A stretch of 64,000 nt of DNA from Azospirillum baldaniorum (lineage in GTDB: Bacteria > Pseudomonadota > Alphaproteobacteria > Azospirillales > Azospirillaceae). Every line of letters begins with the position of its first letter. The first letter of the stretch is position 1. Positions 47,744 to 55,499 of this stretch are shown piece after piece. The notes under the pieces are model-generated. The model worked only from the letters and a program-made list of their open reading frames with translations. It made no database searches and was not told the DNA's origin. The stretch is taken from positions 2,303,001 through 2,367,000 of the forward strand of contig NZ_CP022253.1 in assembly GCF_003119195.2 (NCBI RefSeq), read 5' to 3'. Both the position numbers and the translations under genes were made by a program.

Positions 47744-48094
47744 TTAGAACAGCGTCGGCTGCCGCTCGTCCCGCAGCGGAGCGCCACTAGCGTGATCGGC
47801 GTCGGCGATCAGGCGGGCCATCTCGCGGCGCGCCTTCTCCGCCTCGTAGCCGCCGCGGTAGCGCCCGATGAAGCCCTTCCGGCAGGCCCGGCTGAAGCGC
47901 TGCGACGCGGTTTCCCAGTCGTCGCCGGCGCGCAGCCAGCTCACATAGGTGGTGCCGGTCCGCGGGTCGGTGCGCAGGTAGCGGCCATGCCCCTTCGGAC
48001 CCCGCACCCACTGGCCGGGATTGAGGCGCAGAGCCCCCCGCGCCAGCAGCAGGGACACCTGCGGGGTGAGTTCGATGGTCGGAAAATACGGCAT
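47744..48094 (-). CDS. Protein of unknown function, 116 residues
   Basis: The protein begins MPYFPTIELTPQVSLLLARG and continues with a basic, Trp/Arg/Gly-rich body (PGQWVRGPKGHGRYLRTDPR; GFIGRYRGGYEAEKARREMA). No family recognised; the basic character could suit nucleic acid binding, but that is only a guess. GAGGG lies 7 bp before the ATG. Probably first gene of the DUF72-DUF2339 operon. Confidence 0.75.
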   Translation of the reverse strand: MPYFPTIELTPQVSLLLARGALRLNPGQWVRGPKGHGRYLRTDPRTGTTYVSWLRAGDDWETASQRFSRACRKGFIGRYRGGYEAEKARREMARLIADADHASGAPLRDERQPTLF

Positions 48095-48324
48095 GGCGAA
48101 CCCTCTCGGCGGCGCGCCGGGGGGCGGGCCGCGAACGTCTCTTTTCTGGTTTCGGAATGCCCTGGATATGGGGATTTCCGCCCGTTTGTTCAAGTTTTGT
48201 TCACGGCCAAGCCCAGGCTGCCTGAACAGTTATTCGGGCCGTGTCCCCTGAACTTGTCCGTTGAGTGAACGGGCCGTCCGTCCTAGGCTCCGGCACAGCT
48301 TTTCCCTGTTGGTCACGAGAGCGC

Positions 48325-49635
48325 ATGCGCCCCCTGCTGTCCCTTCCCGTCCGCCTCCTGCTCGCCACCACGATCCTGGCCGGTTGCCAGACGACGGGCG
48401 CGCCGCCCGTGTCGGCCACCACCACGTCCGGAACCGCGAAGGCGTCCGCCGCCGCCCCGGCCAGCGTGGCCCCGGCCCAGCCCGCCGTCAGCTTCGCCGA
48501 CTGGCTGAAGGCCCTGCGCGCCGAGGCGCTCGGCCAGGGCATCCGCGCCCAGACCTTCGACCGCGCCTTCGCCAACGTGAAGCTGTCGGACCGGGTGGTC
48601 GAGCTGGATTCCTCCCAGCCGGAGTTCAACCGCCAGCCCTGGCAGTATCTGGACAGCGCGGTCAACGACCGCCGCGTCCAGGCCGGACGCCAGCGCATCC
48701 AGGACAACGGCGCGCTGCTGCGCCGCATCAGCCAGCGCTCCGGCGTCCCGGCGGAGATCCTGGTGGCCTTCTGGGGCGTGGAGACCGATTTCGGCAATTT
48801 CACCGGCGGCTTCTCCGTCGTCGACGCGCTGACCACTCTGGCCTATGAGGGCCGCCGCGCCAACTATTTCCGGACGGAGCTGCTGGCCGCCCTGCGCATC
48901 CTCGACAGCGGCGACATCCCGCCGGAGAAGATGAGCGGCTCCTGGGCCGGCGCCATGGGCCAGACCCAGTTCATGCCGACCATCTTCCTGAAGCACGCCA
49001 CCGACGAGGACGGCGACGGGCGGCGCGACATCTGGGGCAGCCTGCCCGACGTCTTCGCCTCCACCGCCAAGTTCGTGCAGGCCAACGGCTGGCGCACCGG
49101 GGAGCGCTGGGGCGAGGAGGTCACCCTGCCCGCCGGTTTCCCCTACGAGCAGGCCGAATACAACATCGCCAAGCCGGTGTCCGAATGGCGCCGCCTCGGC
49201 GTGCGGCCGGTCACCGGCGGCGAGCTGAGCGGCGGCGAGGAGGAGCGGGCCGCCGTCCTGATGCTCGCCGGGGCGCAGGGTCCGGCCTTCCTGGTCCGGG
49301 AAAATTTCCGGGCGATCATGAAGTACAACCCCTCGACCAGCTACGCGCTGGCGGTGGCGCTGCTGTCCGATCGTCTCGCCGGCCGCTCCGGCGTGCAGGG
49401 AAGCTGGCCGCGCCACGAACCGGCGCTGAGCCGCGACGAGCGGATCGAGCTTCAGGAGCGGCTGGCCTCGCTGGGCATGGAGCCGGGGACGGCGGACGGC
49501 ATCGTCGGCGCCAACACCCGCAACGCCGTGCGCCGCTTCCAGCAGTCGATCGGCGCCGTGCCGGACGGCTTCGCCACCAAGACCCTGCTGGAACGGCTGC
49601 GCCAATCCGCCGCTCCCGTCCCGGCGGCGGGCTGA
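48325..49635 (+). CDS. Lytic murein transglycosylase, MltB-type lipoprotein
   Basis: The 436-residue lipoprotein cleaves glycan strands of peptidoglycan, forming anhydromuramyl ends. The N-terminus has a lipobox (LLATTILAGC, lipidated Cys21). The SLT_2 catalytic domain has Glu153 in FWGVETDFG, followed by GSWAGAMGQTQFMPT. A C-terminal peptidoglycan-binding domain (about residues 368-428) contains GTADGIVGANTRNAVRRFQQ. The ATG at 48325 begins the lipoprotein signal. The YkvA gene follows by 9 bp. Confidence 0.93.
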   Translation: MRPLLSLPVRLLLATTILAGCQTTGAPPVSATTTSGTAKASAAAPASVAPAQPAVSFADWLKALRAEALGQGIRAQTFDRAFANVKLSDRVVELDSSQPEFNRQPWQYLDSAVNDRRVQAGRQRIQDNGALLRRISQRSGVPAEILVAFWGVETDFGNFTGGFSVVDALTTLAYEGRRANYFRTELLAALRILDSGDIPPEKMSGSWAGAMGQTQFMPTIFLKHATDEDGDGRRDIWGSLPDVFASTAKFVQANGWRTGERWGEEVTLPAGFPYEQAEYNIAKPVSEWRRLGVRPVTGGELSGGEEERAAVLMLAGAQGPAFLVRENFRAIMKYNPSTSYALAVALLSDRLAGRSGVQGSWPRHEPALSRDERIELQERLASLGMEPGTADGIVGANTRNAVRRFQQSIGAVPDGFATKTLLERLRQSAAPVPAAG

Positions 49636-49644
49636 CAGGCCGCG

Positions 49645-50034
49645 ATGCTGGCGGCGGCGAAGGGCTGGGCGCGGCGGATCAAGCGTGACGTGATCGCGCT
49701 CTATCTGGCGGCGCGCGACCCGCGGACGCCGTGGTACGCCCGTGTGGCCGCCGCCGCGGTGGCGGCCTACGCGCTCAGCCCCATCGACCTGATCCCCGAC
49801 TTCGTGCCGGTCCTGGGCTATCTGGACGACCTGCTGATCGTGCCGCTCGGCATCCTGCTGGTCATCCGTCTGATCCCGGCGGCGGTGCTGGAGGAACACC
49901 GCGCCACCGCCGCCCGGCTGGCCGCCCGGCCGGTCAGCTACGCCGCCGCCGCGCTGATGGTCGGGGTCTGGCTGGTCGCCGCCGTCGCCCTGTTCTGGTG
50001 GCTCGAACCCTACATCGCGGGTTGGCTGGGGTAG
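49645..50034 (+). CDS. YkvA family (DUF1232) membrane protein
   Basis: The 129-residue protein has the DUF1232 motif [20 protein letters not shown] (about residues 42-61) and two transmembrane segments, the second near the C-terminus ([20 protein letters not shown]). Role unknown. It follows the lytic transglycosylase gene by 9 bp, probably in one transcript. Confidence 0.9.
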   Translation: MLAAAKGWARRIKRDVIALYLAARDPRTPWYARVAAAAVAAYALSPIDLIPDFVPVLGYLDDLLIVPLGILLVIRLIPAAVLEEHRATAARLAARPVSYAAAALMVGVWLVAAVALFWWLEPYIAGWLG

Positions 50035-50053
50035 ACGCACGGAGACTTGGCCC

Positions 50054-50473
50054 TCAGTCGCCCAGCAGATGCAGCGCCAGGGTCCGCTCGTGGGGCCGGC
50101 GGCGGTGCTCGAACAGGTAGATCCCCTGCCAGGTGCCCAGCGCCATCCGCCCCTCCAGCACGGGGATGGAGAGTTGCACCGTGGTCAGCGCGCTGCGGAT
50201 GTGGGCCGGCATGTCGTCAGGCCCTTCCAGGATGTGGTCGTAAAGCGTCGGGTCTTCCGGCACCAGCCGCTTGAAGAAGCGCTCCAGGTCGCCGCGCACG
50301 CTCGGGTCGGCGTTCTCCTGAATCACCAGCGAGGCCGAGGTGTGCCGGCAGAAGACGGTCAGCAGACCGGTCTCCATGCCCTGGACGGCGACCCAGCGGG
50401 CCACCGGCTCGGTCACCTCGACCAGACCCTGGCCGCGGGTTTGGGTGGTCAGCGTTGTGACGGCCTGCCGCAT
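50054..50473 (-). CDS. YjbQ family protein (secondary thiamine-phosphate synthase type)
   Basis: The 139-residue protein matches UPF0047/YjbQ. It contains GLLTVFCRHTSASLVIQENA, DPSVRGDLERFF and LALGTWQGIYLFEHRRRPHER-like features (here MALGTWQGIYLFEHR). Some members have weak thiamine-phosphate synthase activity; the main role is unclear. Convergent with YkvA. Confidence 0.92.
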   Translation of the reverse strand: MRQAVTTLTTQTRGQGLVEVTEPVARWVAVQGMETGLLTVFCRHTSASLVIQENADPSVRGDLERFFKRLVPEDPTLYDHILEGPDDMPAHIRSALTTVQLSIPVLEGRMALGTWQGIYLFEHRRRPHERTLALHLLGD

Positions 50474-50565
50474 GTTTGTCGCCCTCCGTGCTCGATTGCG
50501 CGTCTTGGAAGCGGGTCATCCATACACCAAATCGCTTGGCATTCCCGACCAACAACAGGTGATCC

Positions 50566-51009
50566 ATGGAACTGAACGGCCAGTACCGGATTCCGGCGGC
50601 GCGCGAGCGGGTCTTCACCGCGCTCTGCGATCCCGCCGTGCTGCAACGCTGCATCCCGGTGCTGGAGGAGATGGACCGGCTGTCGCCCACCGAATACACC
50701 GCGCGCGTGCGCGCCACGGTCGGGCCGCTGAACGCGCGCTTCGCCGGCAACGTCCGGGTGGCGCCGGAGGACGCGCCGCGCTTCTACATCCTCTACGCCG
50801 AGGGCAAAGGCGGCCTCGCCGGAGCGGTCAAGGGCGAGGCCCGCATCACGCTGGAGGAGGTGGACGGCCACACCCACCTGTCCTTCACCCTCGCGGCGGC
50901 GCTGGGCGGGGCCGTCGGGCGGCTGGCGGTCAAGCTGGTCAAGGCCAAGGCCGACCGCGTCATCGACGGCTTTTTCGAGCGCTTCACGGCCGAGGTCCTG
51001 AACGGCTGA
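50566..51009 (+). CDS. CoxG/SRPBCC family protein
   Basis: The 147-residue protein begins MELNGQYRIPAARERVFTAL and continues LQRCIPVLEEMDRL, the hallmark of the CoxG (carbon monoxide dehydrogenase subunit G) branch of the START/SRPBCC fold. In CO oxidisers CoxG helps anchor or mature a molybdenum hydroxylase at the membrane. No cox genes are here. It precedes nifQ by 119 bp on the same strand, so both may serve molybdenum enzymes. Confidence 0.88.
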   Translation: MELNGQYRIPAARERVFTALCDPAVLQRCIPVLEEMDRLSPTEYTARVRATVGPLNARFAGNVRVAPEDAPRFYILYAEGKGGLAGAVKGEARITLEEVDGHTHLSFTLAAALGGAVGRLAVKLVKAKADRVIDGFFERFTAEVLNG

Positions 51010-51128
51010 GGCGGATGCCGGGCAGGCTTCGACAACGCATCTGCAAAAAACCACTTCGCAGTTGCGGGAATTTGATCCACCATCATGGTCATGACCGAAC
51101 AACCCCCCGATGCGGGAGTTCGCCGACC

Positions 51129-51755
51129 ATGATTGCCGACATCGCCGACCCCGCGGTCTTCTCGCTCCACCCGCCCGCCGACGCCCTGGATGGCGTCCCG
51201 GATGGCCCGGCCCTCGACCGGCTGCTGTTCAGCCGCATCGTCGGGCTGGCCGCGCAGCATCCCGGCGGTGTCACCGCCTCCCTGGGGCTGGCGCGCGAGG
51301 CGCTGGCCGAGCTGATCCGGCGGCACGCGGTGGGCTTCGTCCATCTTCTCCCTACCCTTCCCGACTATAGCGGTGTGGACGCCATCGAGGAGGAGGACCT
51401 GCGGGCCTTCCTGCTCAACCACCGCGCCGCCGGGATGGTCGAGGAGGAGTGGTTGGCCGCCATCGTCGCCCGCCGCACGCTGGGGCCGAACCATCTCTGG
51501 CAGGACATGGGCTTTGCCAACCGGCGGGAGCTGAACGCCATGTTCCGCCGCCATTTCCCGTCGCTGGTCGCGCTGAACAGCGGCGACATGAAGTGGAAGA
51601 AGTTCTTCTACCGCCAGCTCTGCGAGCGCGAGGGGCTGATGCTCTGCAAATCCCCCAACTGCGAGGTGTGCGACGACTTCAGCGCCTGCTTCAGCGCGGA
51701 GGACGGTGACCCACTGAGCGCCCTGGCCCGCGTGGCCCGCGGCGAGGGGGCCTGA
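51129..51755 (+). CDS. nifQ: Nitrogen fixation protein NifQ
   Basis: The 208-residue protein has the NifQ iron-sulfur motif C-x4-C-x2-C-x5-C at Cys173, 178, 181 and 187 (CKSPNCEVCDDFSAC), with NHLWQDMGFANRRELNAMF and HFPSLVALNSGDMKWKKFFY upstream, both conserved in the family. NifQ carries a Mo-Fe-S cluster and hands molybdenum to the FeMo-cofactor scaffold. No other nif gene lies in the window, and no convincing NifA/sigma-54 site was found upstream. GGGAG lies about 10 bp before the ATG. The preceding gene is CoxG-like. Confidence 0.9.
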   Translation: MIADIADPAVFSLHPPADALDGVPDGPALDRLLFSRIVGLAAQHPGGVTASLGLAREALAELIRRHAVGFVHLLPTLPDYSGVDAIEEEDLRAFLLNHRAAGMVEEEWLAAIVARRTLGPNHLWQDMGFANRRELNAMFRRHFPSLVALNSGDMKWKKFFYRQLCEREGLMLCKSPNCEVCDDFSACFSAEDGDPLSALARVARGEGA

Positions 51756-51903
51756 AGACGCTGCCCGGACAAAGATGCGCCGGAAGTGAAGAAAGCCGCT
51801 TGACCGGAGCGCCGCTACCCGTTAGATAACGCCACCCGCCGGACAGAAGGCCAAGCAAGGCCCGATGAACGGCAGGTCTCCGATGGTCGCGTCAAGCATC
51901 AGC

Positions 51904-51989
51904 GGAAGGGTGGCCGAGTGGTTAAAGGCAGCAGACTGTAAATCTGCCCGCGTAAGCGTACGCTGGTTCAAATCCAGCCCCTTCCACCA
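51904..51989 (+). tRNA. tRNA-Tyr (GTA)
   Basis: An 86-nt class II tRNA. The acceptor GGAAGGG (51904-51910) pairs with CCCTTCC (51979-51985), followed by ACCA with encoded CCA. The D-loop (GCCGAGTGGTTAAAGGC), the anticodon loop ACTGTAAATC with GTA, a long variable arm and the TTCAAATCC T-loop are all present. Confidence 0.95.
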
Positions 51990-51996
51990 TCTGACG

Positions 51997-52038
51997 CGGC
52001 CGGTTCATGACAGGGTCATGACCGGCCGTTTCCTTTTC
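51997..52038 (+). terminator. Terminator of tRNA-Tyr
   Basis: The hairpin CGGCCGGTTCATGAC / GTCATGACCGGCCG (one bulged T) has a 3-nt loop and is followed by TTTCCTTTTCC. It begins 8 bp after the tRNA. Confidence 0.75.
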
Positions 52039-52063
52039 CAGACAGCGTTGAACTTTTGCCCCA

Positions 52064-52426
52064 TCAGCGCGGCTGGGCTCCCAGATCCTCGAAGGTCAGG
52101 CCTTTCTCGGTGCGGGTGAAGCGGCCCTTGCCGTTCACCGTCAGCGCCGTCGCGCCCGGCTGCGGCGCGAAGGTCGCCGCGTAATAGCAGTCATACTGCT
52201 TGTCGTCCGGCTTCGGGACGCCGTTCCGGTATTTGGTGTCGACGCAGCCCTGCTTGCGAAAGCCCTCGAAGCCGCGGAAGCCGCCCTGCCCCTGGCCGTC
52301 CAGCGCCCGCTTGGTGTGGGTTTCCACCAGCTTGCGCATGTCGGATTCACCCGGCTCCCCCGAACAGGCGGCCAGCGGCAGCGCCGCCAGACCGCACAGC
52401 ACCACACGCCGCACCACCTCCCCCAT
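52064..52426 (-). CDS. Predicted lipoprotein of unknown function
   Basis: The 120-residue protein has a lipoprotein signal (MGEVVRRVVLCGLAALPLAA with Cys as the next residue). A mature part with two more cysteines follows, in RKQGCVDTKYRNG and KQYDCYYAATF, and then a beta-rich end. No family recognised. The ATG at 52426 has GAGGA 7 bp upstream. It starts 8 bp after the response regulator stop, so the two are likely co-transcribed. Confidence 0.75.
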   Translation of the reverse strand: MGEVVRRVVLCGLAALPLAACSGEPGESDMRKLVETHTKRALDGQGQGGFRGFEGFRKQGCVDTKYRNGVPKPDDKQYDCYYAATFAPQPGATALTVNGKGRFTRTEKGLTFEDLGAQPR

Positions 52427-52434
52427 TCTCGTCC

Positions 52435-52839
52435 TCACTTGCCGGCCAGCAGGCGGTCCACCCGCTCCTTCAGGGCGCCGAAGGACGGCGGCTTCACGAC
52501 GAAGCCGTTGACGCCCAGGGACATGGCCTTCTTCACGATTTCGGATTCCGTGTGGTTGGTCAGGAAGACCACCGGCGTGCGGCGGTTCCGCACCTCCGCG
52601 CTGGCCCGCAGCTCGGCCAGGAACTGGAGGCCGGACACCGGCTTCATGTCGATGTCGCAGACGATCACGTCCGGGGTGGCGCGGATGCACTCCCGCATGC
52701 CGGTCTCCCCATTGTCGGCCTCGGCGATCGAGCGGAAGCCGATCTGCGAGAGGATCTGCATGATGGTCCGGCGCACGAAGGGCTGATCTTCGATGACCAG
52801 AATGCTGTACTGCCCGTAATCGACCGGCTTCCTGTCCAT
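52435..52839 (-). CDS. Single-domain response regulator (CheY-like)
   Basis: The 134-residue receiver domain has no output domain. Acidic pocket Glu17/Asp18 (LVIEDQP), phosphoacceptor Asp62 (VIVCDIDMKP), Thr94 (VVFLTNH) and Lys116 (FVVKPPSF) are present. The signal partner is unknown; a hybrid histidine kinase lies 1.2 kb away on the other strand. The ATG at 52839 has GGAGGG 7 bp upstream. DNA upstream contains imperfect copies of an 18-bp unit around 52865-52905. Confidence 0.92.
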   Translation of the reverse strand: MDRKPVDYGQYSILVIEDQPFVRRTIMQILSQIGFRSIAEADNGETGMRECIRATPDVIVCDIDMKPVSGLQFLAELRASAEVRNRRTPVVFLTNHTESEIVKKAMSLGVNGFVVKPPSFGALKERVDRLLAGK

Positions 52840-53026
52840 CGCGGCACCCTCCTTCGCCCGAGCCCGGGAACTGGCCAGGGAGCTGGTCAAAGAACTGGCC
52901 AAGAACCGGTGGACCCAGCCCATGGTCGTACAGCCGAACACTGATAATGCGACTCCGCTGAACGAGCAACCAAAGGACGGTTACAACTTTTAAAGAATGG
53001 CGGATTTCCGGCGGCATGGAACGGCA

Positions 53027-53054
53027 AAGGGCCGCGCGAAACCGCACGGCCCTT
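53027..53054 (-). terminator. Hairpin downstream of the reverse-strand 131-residue gene
   Basis: AAGGGCCG (53027-53034) pairs with CGGCCCTT (53047-53054), with a partly paired 12-nt loop. It lies 45 bp past the stop of the gene ending at 53099. Confidence 0.5.
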
Positions 53055-53098
53055 GGTTATCCGCATGAATCGAAGCCAACTCCAGCGATCGCCCGGCC

Positions 53099-53491
53099 CT
53101 ACCGCCGGCTGGGCCCCTGCAACCCCAGGAGGGAGGAAATGACGCCGGCGACGAACCGGCGCTCCGGGTGCAGTTCATGCACCGCCACCGCGCGCCCGGC
53201 AAAGGACAGGGCCGCCTTCGCCATCCCCGCCGGGTCCGGACAGGCCTCGCCGTCGATGCGGAAGCGCGTGACGGTCTTGGTCAGTTCGTGCATCGCCGTC
53301 AACGGCGGGATGCACATCAGGAAACGGGCGCTGGCGACCGGCGTGAAGCCGCAGCGCTCGAACATGGTCTGAACGGTCACCGGGACACCGTCCGGCCCTT
53401 CGGTCCCGACCTGATAGCGGAGCAGGCGCTGCGCCCGCTCCTCCACCGCCTCGGACCAGCCGGCGGTGGCCGTAATCATAGGGTTGATCAA
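53099..53491 (-). CDS. Protein of unknown function
   Basis: The protein of about 131 residues begins LINPMITATAGWSEAVEERA and contains VQTMFERCGFTPVASARFLM and AALSFAGRAVAVHELHPERR. No family recognised, no signal peptide. The start is uncertain: a TTG at 53491 has GGAGG 5 bp upstream, an ATG at 53509 has none, and an ATG lies at 53479. A perfect palindrome lies upstream at 53545-53563 and may be its operator. Confidence 0.6.
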   Translation of the reverse strand: MINPMITATAGWSEAVEERAQRLLRYQVGTEGPDGVPVTVQTMFERCGFTPVASARFLMCIPPLTAMHELTKTVTRFRIDGEACPDPAGMAKAALSFAGRAVAVHELHPERRFVAGVISSLLGLQGPSRR

Positions 53492-53509
53492 ACCTGCCTC
53501 CAAATGCAC

Positions 53510-54021
53510 CAGCCACGGGCCGCGCAGGCGCCAGGGACGTTAGATTGTTCGCCAAGCGAACAAGGTCAAGGAACATCCCATATGATGGAAACCTGCATCC
53601 GTTCGCTTACAAAGCAATCGGCGTGCCAGCGCAGGGTGGCGACGACGCAGGGCCGCCCCTTCCCCTTGCCGGGTTCCCGCATCGCTTTGAAACTCCACCT
53701 GAATAGCCTATGGCGTCGTTACCGGCGCCGGAGCGGCGCCACAGGATTCAACAGCGCGGCGACCGTCCCGGTGCCGCCGGCTGGGCTCCCCGCGCAACCA
53801 GGGCATGTCGTGTATGCGACAATCTGCCGCCCTTTTGGGCACAGCGTGTCGCTGCTCCGCAACCGACAGCCTTGAAGCGATGATCGGGACCCTTGCACGC
53901 GCGCGAATCGTTATGCCCACGAAAACAATTCCTGTTCTGCGCTGTTGTGACCTGAAGCATGCGGATTCAATAGCCGGAAGTTGTTGTGCGGCGGTGAGCG
54001 GGGGCCATCGTGGAGACATAT
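53510..54021. other. Divergent intergenic region
   Basis: The 512-bp gap holds a perfect inverted repeat, TTGTTCGC-CAA-GCGAACAA, at 53545-53563. A forward frame of about 97 codons (around 53585-53875) is Arg/Pro-rich with no family and is not called. AT content rises near 53880-53960 before the histidine kinase start. Confidence 0.5.
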
Positions 54022-55458
54022 ATGCCGAAACATGCGGACTCGGATGAACCGGACAGGGGTGGATCAACCACCGGCAAGGCGTTGCGGGACAGCCTGGAAG
54101 CTCTGAACCGCAACCTTGCCGAAGGGGTCCGGACCGCGGACCGTCTCCAGCGCGACGCCAGCCGCTTGGTCGAGGAAAGCGCGCGTCTGGCTGCCGAACT
54201 GGTCGAGCAGCGCCGCGAGATGGGGCGGCTCCGCGACCGGCTTCACCGCTCCGAGGACCGCCGCGCCGTTCGGGAGGAGGAACTGCGCCGTGCCCATGAG
54301 ACGGCGGAGCGCGCCAACCGGGCCAAGGCGCGCTTCCTGACCGCCGCCAGCCACGACCTGCGCCAGCCGATCCAGGCGGCGGCGCTCTATGCCCACATCC
54401 TGCGTGGCGCCGTCGGTTCCAACCCCTCGGCCAGAGAGGCGGCGGATCTGCTCCAGGCCTCCATCGACAGCCTGAGCGGTATGCTGAGCGGCCTTCTGGA
54501 CCTCGCCCGGCTGGAGGCCGGCGCGGTGGACGTCGTCGTCACGGAATTCCGCCCCGACGCGCTGATGCACCGTCTGGCCCAGGAATTCCGGGAGAGCGCA
54601 AGGACCGAGGGGACAAGCCTGCACGTCCACCCCTGCGGCGTGGCGGTGCGGACCGACCCGCGGCTGCTGGAACGGATACTGACCCATCTGCTGTCCAACG
54701 CCATCCGTCACGGCGGGGGAAACGGGCGGCGTGTTCTTCTGGGCTGCCGACGTCGCCCCGATGCGCTGGAATTTCAGGTGTGGGACGACGGACGGGGCAT
54801 TCCCCCCGACGCCCGGGCCGCCATCTTCGAAGAATTCCACCAGCTCGACAACCCGGAGCGCAGCGCGGCCAAGGGTTTCGGCCTCGGCCTGCCGCTGGTG
54901 GCCCGCATGGCGCGGCTGCTCGGCCTGACGCTGGACCTGCGGTCGCAGGTCGGGCGGGGTACGGTCTTCATGGTGACCGTTCCGCGCGCCGTCCTCCCCT
55001 CCAAACCCGACCGACGCCTGACCGCTGCCGCCCGCGCCATGGCCGTCGCCGCCACCAGCGCGGCGGCGACGGCATCACCAACGGATCGGATGAAGGGCCG
55101 GCGGGTGCTGCTGGTGGAGGACGACGAGCGGGTGCGCCATGCCATGACCATGCTGCTGAAACGCTGGGGCGTCCAGGTGACGGCCGTCGGCTCGGCGGAG
55201 GAGTTGGCTGACCGCCTGCCCCGGATGCGCCACCGCCCCCATGTGGTGCTGGCCGACCATCGCCTGCCCGGCGGCCAGACCGGCCGCACGGTGGCCGAGC
55301 TCGTGCGGAGCCGCTGGGATGTTCCGGTGGTCATCATCACCGGCGACACGGCGCCGGAACGGCTGCGCGAGGCGCGCTCCATCGGTTGCCGCCTGCTGCA
55401 CAAGCCGGTGGAACCCGGCGACCTCGCCGCCACGCTGGACGACGTCATGGACCCGTGA
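54022..55458 (+). CDS. Hybrid histidine kinase with C-terminal receiver domain
   Basis: The 478-residue protein has no transmembrane segment. An N-terminal coiled coil (about residues 20-105) leads to the HisKA box (FLTAASHDLRQPIQAAALYA, His111), then an HATPase_c domain with LLSNAIRHGGGNG (N box), WDDGRGIPPDARAAIFEEF (G1/F) and KGFGLGLPLVARMARLLG (G2). The receiver domain (about 355-478) carries phosphoacceptor Asp412 (VVLADHRLPGG). The signal is unknown. The ATG at 54022 has GGAG 7 bp upstream; a GTG at 54010 is possible. It ends in a 19-bp perfect hairpin. Confidence 0.92.
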   Translation: MPKHADSDEPDRGGSTTGKALRDSLEALNRNLAEGVRTADRLQRDASRLVEESARLAAELVEQRREMGRLRDRLHRSEDRRAVREEELRRAHETAERANRAKARFLTAASHDLRQPIQAAALYAHILRGAVGSNPSAREAADLLQASIDSLSGMLSGLLDLARLEAGAVDVVVTEFRPDALMHRLAQEFRESARTEGTSLHVHPCGVAVRTDPRLLERILTHLLSNAIRHGGGNGRRVLLGCRRRPDALEFQVWDDGRGIPPDARAAIFEEFHQLDNPERSAAKGFGLGLPLVARMARLLGLTLDLRSQVGRGTVFMVTVPRAVLPSKPDRRLTAAARAMAVAATSAAATASPTDRMKGRRVLLVEDDERVRHAMTMLLKRWGVQVTAVGSAEELADRLPRMRHRPHVVLADHRLPGGQTGRTVAELVRSRWDVPVVIITGDTAPERLREARSIGCRLLHKPVEPGDLAATLDDVMDP

Positions 55459-55499
55459 CCGGCGGGAGCTGCGGGTGCGGACCCGCAGCTCCCGCCGGT
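55458..55499 (+). terminator. Perfect 19-bp hairpin at the end of the hybrid kinase gene
   Basis: ACCGGCGGGAGCTGCGGGT (55458-55476) pairs perfectly with its complement at 55481-55499 around a GCGG tetraloop, starting on the last base of the stop codon. No T tract follows, so it is an unusual terminator or an mRNA-stabilising 3' structure. Confidence 0.6.

Noticed and set aside
51019-51036. Sigma-54 promoter upstream of nifQ
   Set aside because: A GG-N10-GC spacing exists (AGGCTTCGACAACGC), but the flanking bases match the consensus poorly and no TGT-N10-ACA NifA site was found.
51904-52038. tRNA-Tyr as an integration site of a genomic island
   Set aside because: No integrase and no second copy of the tRNA 3' end were seen in the window.
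53545-53563. LexA box
   Set aside because: Alphaproteobacterial LexA sites are direct repeats (GTTC-N7-GTTC); this is an inverted repeat (GTTC-N7-GAAC).
53585-53875. A forward frame of about 97 codons before the histidine kinase
   Set aside because: Arg/Pro-rich, no family, and only a weak ribosome site; kept as intergenic.
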